Part shown: positions 8,782 through 15,467 of the stretch, piece by piece
Numbering within the stretch: position 1 is the stretch's first letter
How the letters are laid out: every line of letters begins with the position of its first letter
NCBI GenBank assembly: GCA_035533095.1
Contig: DATLUM010000005.1
Coordinates: forward strand, 1-34,557
Reading direction: 5' to 3'
Source: Acidimicrobiales bacterium
Lineage (GTDB): Bacteria > Actinomycetota > Acidimicrobiia > Acidimicrobiales > Palsa-688
DNA: 34,557 bases
Translations under genes and position numbers: made by a program
Notes under the pieces: model-generated
The model's input: the letters and a program-made list of their open reading frames with translations, nothing else
Told to the model about the DNA's origin: nothing
Database searches by the model: none

Positions 8782-9321
8782 ATGCCGGAGCGCTGGCGCA
8801 CGCCGTTCGCCTCCAGCGAAGCGGTCCACCAGAAGATGAGCACCCTCACCCGGCGCGACACCGGGCCCGAGCTGGCGCTCCGACGCGTCCTCCACCGGCG
8901 CGGGCTGCGCTACCGCGTCCACCGACGACCGCTGCCCGACCTCGCCCGGCAGGCCGACATCGTCTTCCCGGGTGCCCAGGTCGCCGTCTTCGTCGACGGG
9001 TGCTTCTGGCACGGCTGCCCCGAGCACGGCCGTCGGGAGCACCGCACCAACGGCTGGTACTGGCCGAAGAAGATCGCCGCCAACAAGGACCGTGATCGCG
9101 ACACCGACGAGCGGCTGATCGCCGCTGGGTGGATCCCGATCAGGATCTGGGAGCACGAGCAGCCCGACAAGGCAGCCGACCGCGTCGCTGGCGCCATCGC
9201 CGGGAACTGCTGCAGACCTTGGACGAGGACGAACGCAGGCCAGTCCCGAGAAGAAGGACGGATCGGGCCGCCGACTCGTCGAACAGCTCGCCGACGATTA
9301 GGGCTCGGAGTCGTCTCCTAG
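8782..9321 (+). CDS. Vsr-like very-short-patch repair endonuclease (paired with first C5 methyltransferase)
   Basis: A 179-residue protein of the Vsr family. Visible features are RRDTGPELALRRVLHRRG near the N-terminus, the catalytic Asp59 in ADIVF, the family core FVDGCFWHGCPEH (70-82) with its Cys/His residues, then WYWPKKI and the closing RIWEHE. Vsr nicks beside T:G mismatches that arise when 5-methylcytosine deaminates, so it travels with C5 methyltransferases; here it begins 8 nt after one. Most Vsr proteins end soon after WEHE; this one has about 55 more residues, the last part Arg-rich and overlapping the end of the convergent gene at 9298. The tail may be real or reflect loss of the original stop codon. 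Confidence 0.85.
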   Translation: MPERWRTPFASSEAVHQKMSTLTRRDTGPELALRRVLHRRGLRYRVHRRPLPDLARQADIVFPGAQVAVFVDGCFWHGCPEHGRREHRTNGWYWPKKIAANKDRDRDTDERLIAAGWIPIRIWEHEQPDKAADRVAGAIAGNCCRPWTRTNAGQSREEGRIGPPTRRTARRRLGLGVVS

Positions 9322-9837
9322 AAGCTCGTCTTGGCGATCTGCGAGCAAGTGAGCCAGAGCGTCGACGCTGCCAGCGAGACCGGCATTGGCGGCCAGGGCG
9401 CCGTCGAAATTCTCGACTCCGGCGATCGTCATCGTCTGGCTCGCGTGGTGGTCCAAGGCCTGAAAGATGGCGTCGCTCCGGATCCCGACGGCACGGATCT
9501 TGAGGCGCTCGCCCAAGGTCTGCAGCTTTGCCATGCACTCGAGCTTCTCGGCGCGATCACGGGTTTCGTCGATGATCCCGGCCTGGTAGGCGCTCAGCGT
9601 CTGGGCCATTTCGTCCAACGTGGCCCTGACGTCGGCCAGGGCCGCCAGTTCGAGGTCGGTCCGACGGTCCGCCAGCACCGCGGCCCGTGCTGCCCTCGCG
9701 TGGTCGGCCGCGGCTTGGCGGTCCTCGGCGGAGCGGCGTGAGCTGCTTCGATTCGACAGCCATTGTCCCGACACGACGCCGACATAGGCGATGGCCGCGC
9801 CGATGACCGTGTACTCGCCAGCGCTGATGCTCGTCAC
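9298..9837 (-). CDS. Small membrane-anchored protein with predicted coiled coil, unknown function
   Basis: A 179-residue protein starting at a GTG (9837-9835). Residues about 9-26 (YTVIGAAIAYVGVVSGQW) form one hydrophobic segment followed by an Arg/Ser-rich stretch, which fits a single N-terminal anchor with the rest in the cytoplasm. Residues about 35-110 are rich in Ala, Arg, Glu and Asp with heptad character, suggesting a long helix or coiled coil. No enzyme motif was seen. It lies 21 nt after the second C5 methyltransferase on the same strand, so it is probably the last gene of the Vsr-methyltransferase operon. Its last 24 nt overlap the convergent Vsr gene. A membrane-anchored effector or accessory subunit is possible but speculative. 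Confidence 0.6.
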   Translation of the reverse strand: MTSISAGEYTVIGAAIAYVGVVSGQWLSNRSSSRRSAEDRQAAADHARAARAAVLADRRTDLELAALADVRATLDEMAQTLSAYQAGIIDETRDRAEKLECMAKLQTLGERLKIRAVGIRSDAIFQALDHHASQTMTIAGVENFDGALAANAGLAGSVDALAHLLADRQDELLGDDSEP

Positions 9838-9858
9838 GATCCGGGGGTGACCGAAGGT

Positions 9859-11088
9859 TCAGCCGAGCAGGAGTTCATTGGCGAGCTGCTCTCTGATGTG
9901 CTCGGCGACGCTCTGCGCCCAGTGCTGGGGGAAGGCGTTTCCGACCAGCCGCTCTTGCCAGGAGCGGTACCCGATGAAGCGGAAGGAGTCGGGGATCCCC
10001 TGCAGCCGGGCCGCCTCGCGTACGGTCAGGGTCCGGCCAGCCGCGTAGTGGGTGAACCGTCCGCTGCCGGCGTTGTGGAAATTGGTGGTGACGGTCCGGG
10101 CCAAGCCGTCGCGGTGAAGCCTGGTGTACGCCTGCGAGTAGTAGCCGGCGGAGCGGCCGGGCCCGAAGGAGCCGCCCTCGCTGGCGCCGGACATGGCGAG
10201 CCTCGCGGCGAAGGTGTGCCGCCACGGCTGATGGTTATGGACGGCGCTGTCGGCGCCGCGTAGCTGCGCCGCATACGCGGCGACTTGGCTCGACGGCAGC
10301 GTCTCGCCGTCCTGGCACCCCTCCGCGGGGAGGTCGCCGAGGGCCTCTCCCACGGTGACCAGGTCGGCGAGGCCATCGAGGCGCTCGGGCAACCAGCGGC
10401 CAGCGGCCGCCTCCCGGCGGTGACCGATCCGCGGGTAGGGGCCGAGGATGGCGTCCGCGTTCTCCGTTGACGGCGTGAGCCGTTTGCCGCTCTTGTAGTC
10501 GAACACTGCGCGTGAACCCAGATGGCTGATCGGCGGAGCCGACGGCTCGACTTCGAGGTCCTTGCGATAGCCGATGACGATGCAGCGTTGCCGCGTTTGC
10601 GGCAGGCCGTAGAGGGCGGCGTTGAGCGGCCCGTGCCAGACGCGGTACCAGCGCCTCATCGTGGTGATCTGACGCTTGAACAGCTCCTGATCGATCACCG
10701 ACGGCACATTCTCCATGACGAAGAACTTCACGCGGAGCGCTCGCGCCAGCGTGAAGAAGTTGACGAGGAGCGCGTTCTGCGGGTCGGCAGCGTCCCGCCT
10801 GCCCGCCGCGGAAAACCCTTGGCAGGGGGGGCAGCCGAGGAGCCCGTCGACGTCGCGACCGTCAACGCCGTTGCGGATCGTGTCGGCGGTGACATCCCGC
10901 ACGTCGGTCACCAGGTACGGCGGGCCGTCTGGATAATTCTCGACGAAGGTGTCCCGGGCGACAGGGTCGATGTCGGTGAGCAGCACCGGCTGGAAAGCGC
11001 CCGTCCCGGCGAACCCCTGGGACACGCAGCCGATCCCGGCGAACAGCTCGACGGTGGTGAGGCCGCCAGCGGCTACCGGCTCAGTCAC
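9859..11088 (-). CDS. DNA (cytosine-5)-methyltransferase, second copy, divergent from the HerA operon
   Basis: A 409-residue C5 methyltransferase: motif I ELFAGIGCVSQGF (14-26), motif IV GCPPCQGFS (85-93, catalytic Cys89), motif VI ENVPS (126-130), motif VIII QTRQRC, and motif X VGNAFP close to the C-terminus. The frame is open upstream to 11466, but that part is the shadow of the Vsr gene. The GTG at 11088-11086 overlaps the Vsr stop by 8 nt and puts motif I at the expected place. Identity to the other C5 enzyme (7658-8773) is confined to the motifs, so the two probably recognise different sites. With no classical restriction enzyme beside it, I infer it marks self DNA for the divergent HerA/NurA/GHKL/helicase operon. 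Confidence 0.9.
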   Translation of the reverse strand: MTEPVAAGGLTTVELFAGIGCVSQGFAGTGAFQPVLLTDIDPVARDTFVENYPDGPPYLVTDVRDVTADTIRNGVDGRDVDGLLGCPPCQGFSAAGRRDAADPQNALLVNFFTLARALRVKFFVMENVPSVIDQELFKRQITTMRRWYRVWHGPLNAALYGLPQTRQRCIVIGYRKDLEVEPSAPPISHLGSRAVFDYKSGKRLTPSTENADAILGPYPRIGHRREAAAGRWLPERLDGLADLVTVGEALGDLPAEGCQDGETLPSSQVAAYAAQLRGADSAVHNHQPWRHTFAARLAMSGASEGGSFGPGRSAGYYSQAYTRLHRDGLARTVTTNFHNAGSGRFTHYAAGRTLTVREAARLQGIPDSFRFIGYRSWQERLVGNAFPQHWAQSVAEHIREQLANELLLG

Positions 11089-11584
11089 GGCGCCCGATCG
11101 TGGCGTGACGACGTGACTCGACGGCCTGCTCCACCCGGTCGGCCGCCTCGCGATGGTCCTCGTGCTCCCAAATTCGCAGGACGGCCCACCCGGCTGCGCC
11201 GAGCCGCTCGGAGGTGTCGAGGTCGCGGCGGACGTTGCGTTCGATCTTCGCCGGCCAGTACCAGGAATTCGCCTTCGGCAGGGTTCGGCCGTGCTCGCGG
11301 CAGCCGTGCCAGAAGCAGCCGTCGACGAACACGGCCACTTTAGGCCCGACGAAGACGACGTCCACCAGGCGCCGTCGAGTCCCAGGAACGACCGGCAGGT
11401 GGAGTCGGTAGCGCAACCCGCGGCGGTGCAGCTCCCGACGTAAGGCCAGTTCAGGGGCAGTGTCACGCCGGGCTTGGAGCTGCATGCGCTGGCGGACGCC
11501 AGGGTCCGACGCCCACGTGACCGTCCGGGGCGGTTCGCGAACTACATCGTTGAGCAGGACGACCACACGATCAGTTTCGCTCAA
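11081..11584 (-). CDS. Vsr-like very-short-patch repair endonuclease (paired with second C5 methyltransferase)
   Basis: A protein of up to 167 residues resembling the Vsr at 8782-9321: RRDTAPELALRRELHRRGLRYRL, catalytic Asp75 in VDVVF, the core FVDGCFWHGCREH, then WYWPAKIERN and RIWEHE. The length is normal for the family. The frame opens at a TTG (11584-11582), but no good ribosome site precedes it, and a GTG about six codons later or an ATG just before QLQARRDT are alternatives. It is first in a minus-strand operon: its end overlaps the C5 methyltransferase start by 8 nt. Role as for the other copy: nicking at T:G mismatches left by deaminated 5-methylcytosine. A more direct role in restriction cannot be excluded. 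Confidence 0.85.
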   Translation of the reverse strand: MSETDRVVVLLNDVVREPPRTVTWASDPGVRQRMQLQARRDTAPELALRRELHRRGLRYRLHLPVVPGTRRRLVDVVFVGPKVAVFVDGCFWHGCREHGRTLPKANSWYWPAKIERNVRRDLDTSERLGAAGWAVLRIWEHEDHREAADRVEQAVESRRHATIGRRD

Positions 11585-11627
11585 CGCGGACGCCCGAAGC
11601 GAGGAGGCCGTCGCGCCCGGAGGATGC

Positions 11628-11656
11628 TTGTGCGTCCCGCGACAGGGTACTAACCT
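11628..11656 (+). promoter_or_regulatory. Candidate promoter of the HerA-NurA-GHKL-helicase operon
   Basis: A -35-like TTGTGC (11628-11633) is separated by exactly 17 nt from TAACCT (11651-11656), which fits the TAnnnT -10 pattern of actinobacterial housekeeping sigma promoters. It would start RNA near 11663, about 30 nt before the GTG of the HerA-like gene. It lies in the only divergent gap between the Vsr-methyltransferase operon and the plus-strand operon. Assigned by eye. Confidence 0.45.
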
Positions 11657-11680
11657 TTTGTGTAACCAGGTTAGTGGTTA
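11650..11680. promoter_or_regulatory. Candidate operator: two interlocked inverted repeats over the transcription start
   Basis: Two dyads interlock here. CTAACC (11650-11655) pairs with GGTTAG (11669-11674), and TAACCA (11663-11668) pairs with TGGTTA (11675-11680). They cover the predicted -10 and the likely start point and end just before the GGAGG ribosome site at 11681-11685. That site also decides the HerA start: it lies 6 nt before the GTG at 11692. A repressor bound here would block the operon. No dedicated regulator gene sits next to it; self-regulation by the divergent C5 methyltransferase or another system protein is possible. Confidence 0.45.
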
Positions 11681-11691
11681 GGAGGCGCGTG

Positions 11692-13311
11692 GTGGCCGAG
11701 ATGTATCCAGTGCCGGCAGATGCAGAGCTCGACGACCAGGTCGTCGAGGCGGAGATCGTCGTCGGAGGGCCTCGCCGTGACCCCCGCCCCGTGCTTGGGA
11801 CGGTGGTGAGCGACGACCAGTCGCCCAGCTTCGAGACCGTCCGCTTCCGTCTCAATCCCGGCGCCGACGTCGTCCCCGGCGAGTTCGTCGTCGTAGAGGC
11901 AGGCCGCGAGGACGCGCCGGCACTCGTGGTGAGCCGAGTCCTCGACGCCCACGAGGTCAACCCGCACGAGGATCCTCTTAGCTCGACCGTCCGCTCCGTC
12001 CTCCCCTTCGGCAGCGAGTACTCCCAGGAGGGGCAGTCGACGGTCATCTACCGGCTCGTCGAGGCTGAGGCAGTCGAGGAGATCCCGCTTTCAGCCGACG
12101 GCACGCCGGGGGACCCCCACGAGGTCCGGTCGTTGCCGCGGGCTGGCGGTCTCGTCTTCTCCGCCGACGCCGCCGTGGTCGGCGCTGTCCTCGGCTTCCT
12201 CTCGGACCCTGAAGACGGCGTCCACCTCGGCCTTGTCCACGGCCAAGGGGACGTTCCAGTCGTGCTCGACCCCGCCGCCCTGCAGCGCCACGTCCTCATC
12301 GTCGGGGGAATCGGCAGCGGCAAGAGCTACACCCGGGGCGTGCTCGCGGAGGAGCTTCGCCGCCTCGGCGTGGCGCAGGTCAACATCGACGTGAACGGCG
12401 AATTGATCGACGCCGCCACCGAGCTCGGCGGCACGACGGTGCGCCCCGGCAACGGCTTCACCTTGCCGCTCAGCGCCCTCACGAGCGAAGACCTCATCGA
12501 AGCGATCGCCGGCGTCCAGCGGGGAACCAACATCGAGACCCTCATCGGGTACGCCTTCAACGTTCTCCAACGAGAGGTGCGCCAGAACCGCCGCGCCACT
12601 TTCGGGGTCGCGGATCTGGTCCAAGAGATCGCCGACCAGGCGCCGAACCTCAACATGGCCCAAGCGAACACCCTCCGGCCGGCCCAGCTGCGGACCCAGG
12701 CGCTCGACCGCCTTCCCTACATCGGGCCGCAGTTCGACTGGAGGACGACGCTCGTCAACGGTGCCTTCGTCAACATTGACTGCCGGACCCAGCTGCTGCC
12801 CGACCTCCGGGTCATCACGGCGGCGGTCGCCCGCGACATCCAGAACCTCGCTCGGCGACGGGAAATTCCCTTCACCGTCCTCTCGATCGACGAGTTCCAC
12901 CTTGTCGCGCCCAACGACGACCGCAACGTGTCCACCCAGGTGCTGCGGGAGATCGCACGCATCGGCCGGCACTACCGGCTCGGGCTCATCCTCACCACCC
13001 AAAGCCCGGCCGACGTCGACCGGAGCATCCTCAAGCGGCTGTTGACCCGCTTCCTCCACGCCATCGAGCCCGACCAGCTCGACGCCCTCCGGGGCGTGTT
13101 CGCCGACGCCCCCCAGGAAATGGTCCGAAGCCTCCCTAAGCTCCCGCAAGGCACGTGCGTGCTCAGCGGGGTGGCCGAGACCGTCCGTCACGCGACCGTC
13201 GTCGACGTCCGCCGCCGGGTGACCAGCCACGGGGGAGCGACGCCCGACGTGTGGGCCGACATCCAGGCCGCCGGTTGGGGCCCCAAGCGGAATCTGGACG
13301 ACCTCCGGTGA
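11692..13311 (+). CDS. HerA-type ATPase / DNA translocase
   Basis: A 539-residue ATPase of the HerA/FtsK superfamily. Residues about 35-90 look like the N-terminal HAS-barrel. The Walker A motif is GGIGSGKS (205-212) and Walker B is LSIDEFHL with Asp400-Glu401, followed by a REIARIGRHYRLGLILTTQSP stretch typical of HerA proteins. HerA forms hexameric rings that move DNA through a partner nuclease, classically NurA, in end resection and in several defence systems. The GTG at 11692 is chosen for its GGAGG at 6 nt; ATG 11701 is in frame too far from it. The stop overlaps the next gene by 4 nt (GTGA), implying coupled synthesis with the NurA-like protein, its expected partner. Confidence 0.85.
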   Translation: MAEMYPVPADAELDDQVVEAEIVVGGPRRDPRPVLGTVVSDDQSPSFETVRFRLNPGADVVPGEFVVVEAGREDAPALVVSRVLDAHEVNPHEDPLSSTVRSVLPFGSEYSQEGQSTVIYRLVEAEAVEEIPLSADGTPGDPHEVRSLPRAGGLVFSADAAVVGAVLGFLSDPEDGVHLGLVHGQGDVPVVLDPAALQRHVLIVGGIGSGKSYTRGVLAEELRRLGVAQVNIDVNGELIDAATELGGTTVRPGNGFTLPLSALTSEDLIEAIAGVQRGTNIETLIGYAFNVLQREVRQNRRATFGVADLVQEIADQAPNLNMAQANTLRPAQLRTQALDRLPYIGPQFDWRTTLVNGAFVNIDCRTQLLPDLRVITAAVARDIQNLARRREIPFTVLSIDEFHLVAPNDDRNVSTQVLREIARIGRHYRLGLILTTQSPADVDRSILKRLLTRFLHAIEPDQLDALRGVFADAPQEMVRSLPKLPQGTCVLSGVAETVRHATVVDVRRRVTSHGGATPDVWADIQAAGWGPKRNLDDLR

Positions 13312-15467
13312 GCCCCGAGGCGCGGCGCTTCGACGTCGCCGAACGCGAACAGGCGATCTTCCGCTACCTGCGTGAGTATGTCGCCGACGTGGCGCTCGGC
13401 GCGACCGTGCCGCAGATCCACCGCCACATGTCAGAACACGGCGCCCGTCTGGCGGGCGCTGCCGACGCGGTCCGAGACTCGGTGACGCTGCCCGTCTACT
13501 ACAAGCTCGCCCGACGACTCGTCGCCACCGGCCACCTCGTCGAACTCGAAGACGACTCGGAGGACGGGCAGCGCTACGCCCTCGCCCCCCACCTGCACGC
13601 CGACACCGCACTCACGCTCGACGACATCCGTGAGCTGGCGGACGACCCCCCTACCGAGGCGATCGCCAAGCTCGTCGACGCCCGCGAGTATGTCCGCTCC
13701 CGACGCGACACCGTGCTGCGGGAAGCCGCACGGGCGCTCCAGAAGATCGACCCGCGGGATCTCGTGGCCGAGATGATCGTCGCCAAGACCGTCGCCTACA
13801 ACGCCGACGTGGACGCCTACCACGAGGCCGGCGCGGCCGACGAGGTCCACCGACGCCGCCTGCACGCAGCGCGTGCCGAGCTGGAGCAAATCTGCTACCG
13901 CTGGTTCGGGCTGTCCCACGAGTCGGTCGTCGTCCCCCCCGCCTCCGGCGGCGTCGGCCGCCCAGTCGTCCTCGACGAAGCGACGCTCGCGGAGCAGCTC
14001 CGCTTCCGCGTCTTCGGTGAGCGGGTCGTCCGCCGCGTCAGCCCGGAAAACGGATCGACGCCCCAGGACTGGTCGACCGTCGTCGTAGCCGGGAGCGACG
14101 GCAGCACGTACGCCAGCAACATGCAGGTCGACACCGCCAGCACCTTCGCGGACGCGGCCGGCAGCGAGGTGGTGACGTTCAACAACAGCGTCGTCTTCGT
14201 CCGGCTCGAAGGCGAACTCGCCCGGCGCCATTCTTCGCCGTGGTACAGCGTCCCGCTCAACCGCAGCGCCATCGACAGCCCGAAGAACACCGGCATGGTG
14301 ATGGCGCCGTTCATGTACCGCAACGACGGCCTCAACGAGGCCGAGTACGAGCACATGGCCAAGTGCGCCACCGACGTCGTCCAGTGGCGCGCCGACGAGC
14401 AGGTCTTCCGAGGCCTCGCCCGCTCGCTGGGCGACGCCCAGCAACTCCCGGCCCCACGAGTCCACATTCGCGACGGCACCGTCACCCTCCAGGAGCGCGA
14501 GTCGCACCACTACCAGCGGACCGACCCCTACGGCGACATGGTTCGCGAAGGCGTCACTCTCTCCTACGAGATCCTGCGCCACATCCGAGATCGCCGGCAG
14601 CCCCCGCTGTTCGCCGGTGCAGTCAAGAGCAGCCAGCTGCACCTGTTCGCCACCGTCGTCAATTGGTTCATCGCGAAAGGACACCCCGGCGGCAGCGTCC
14701 CCCCGGTCGATCCCAACTGGGACATGGCCCGAGGCTCCATGCTGGCGGACAACGAGTCGATGAACCTGCTGCTCACCTCGCTTGACGGCGAGCGCGACGG
14801 CGACTACTTCGTCACCTTCGCCGCCGCCCGGCCCTTCCACGCCCTGACCGACATGTACCGCCACTACGAAGAGGAACGGGTCGACTTCTGGACCGACAAC
14901 TTCATCGCACGGCGAGACAACCACCGGACCAACCAGATGCTCGACAGCTACTGGAAGACGCTCGACGCGATCGAGGACGACCCGTACGTCCGCATGATGG
15001 AGACCGCCGACTACGCGATGTTCTACGTCGGCCACTCGCGGGGCGACCCGCCACCGCTCGCCCCCCGGTACGAGTTCCTCGAGACGCTCCGGCTCCTCGG
15101 TCCCGAGCAGGCCAACGAGCGGGTGCTTCGCAACATCGAGCTGCTCGTCGCCACCTTGCACCGCACCGGCTTCTCGCTCGACCAGGAGCACAACTACATG
15201 TCCAATAAACGCCTGGTCAAGCACGTGCCCTTCGTCGTCTACGAAGCCCACGAGAAGTGCAAGGCGCTCGGCCGAATGCTGGAGAGCGAGCTCAAGTCCC
15301 TCGTGATCGCCAACCTGCGTCGCCTCCGCCTCGCTCGTTTCGGCGCCCACGACGAAGTCCGCTTCCGGCCTGTCGCGATCCGCGCGTACATCGAGAGGTA
15401 CCGAGCCGCCGTTCAGGCCGATCGACGCGACGAGATCGAGGCGGGTGATGACGAAGCCCAACAATGA
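13308..15467 (+). CDS. NurA-like nuclease with N-terminal winged-helix-like domain
   Basis: A 719-residue protein starting at a GTG that overlaps the HerA-like stop. Residues about 1-100 (AIFRYLREYV...YYKLARRLVATGHLVEL) look like a winged helix. The remainder has features of NurA nucleases: an AGSDGST strand (Asp264-Gly265-Ser266, expected to bind metal), FNNSVVF, a long helical middle, and GAVKSSQLHLF with Lys440, comparable to the conserved Lys near the NurA C-terminal core. NurA is a Mn2+-dependent 5'-3' exonuclease and endonuclease driven by HerA. At 719 residues it is about twice the usual NurA length, so it carries additional domains I cannot name. Assignment rests on these motifs plus position next to a HerA gene. 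It overlaps the next gene by 4 nt (ATGA). Confidence 0.6.
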   Translation: MSPEARRFDVAEREQAIFRYLREYVADVALGATVPQIHRHMSEHGARLAGAADAVRDSVTLPVYYKLARRLVATGHLVELEDDSEDGQRYALAPHLHADTALTLDDIRELADDPPTEAIAKLVDAREYVRSRRDTVLREAARALQKIDPRDLVAEMIVAKTVAYNADVDAYHEAGAADEVHRRRLHAARAELEQICYRWFGLSHESVVVPPASGGVGRPVVLDEATLAEQLRFRVFGERVVRRVSPENGSTPQDWSTVVVAGSDGSTYASNMQVDTASTFADAAGSEVVTFNNSVVFVRLEGELARRHSSPWYSVPLNRSAIDSPKNTGMVMAPFMYRNDGLNEAEYEHMAKCATDVVQWRADEQVFRGLARSLGDAQQLPAPRVHIRDGTVTLQERESHHYQRTDPYGDMVREGVTLSYEILRHIRDRRQPPLFAGAVKSSQLHLFATVVNWFIAKGHPGGSVPPVDPNWDMARGSMLADNESMNLLLTSLDGERDGDYFVTFAAARPFHALTDMYRHYEEERVDFWTDNFIARRDNHRTNQMLDSYWKTLDAIEDDPYVRMMETADYAMFYVGHSRGDPPPLAPRYEFLETLRLLGPEQANERVLRNIELLVATLHRTGFSLDQEHNYMSNKRLVKHVPFVVYEAHEKCKALGRMLESELKSLVIANLRRLRLARFGAHDEVRFRPVAIRAYIERYRAAVQADRRDEIEAGDDEAQQ

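Noticed and set aside
11089-11466. Longer N-terminus for the second C5 methyltransferase
   Set aside because: The upstream codons are Ser/Arg/Thr-rich shadow of the Vsr gene; the GTG at 11088 places motif I at the normal distance from the start.
13431-15464. A 677-codon open frame on the minus strand
   Set aside because: Antisense shadow of the NurA-like gene, which has better start overlap with its neighbours and recognisable motifs; the antisense product is Val/Asp/Gly low-complexity.
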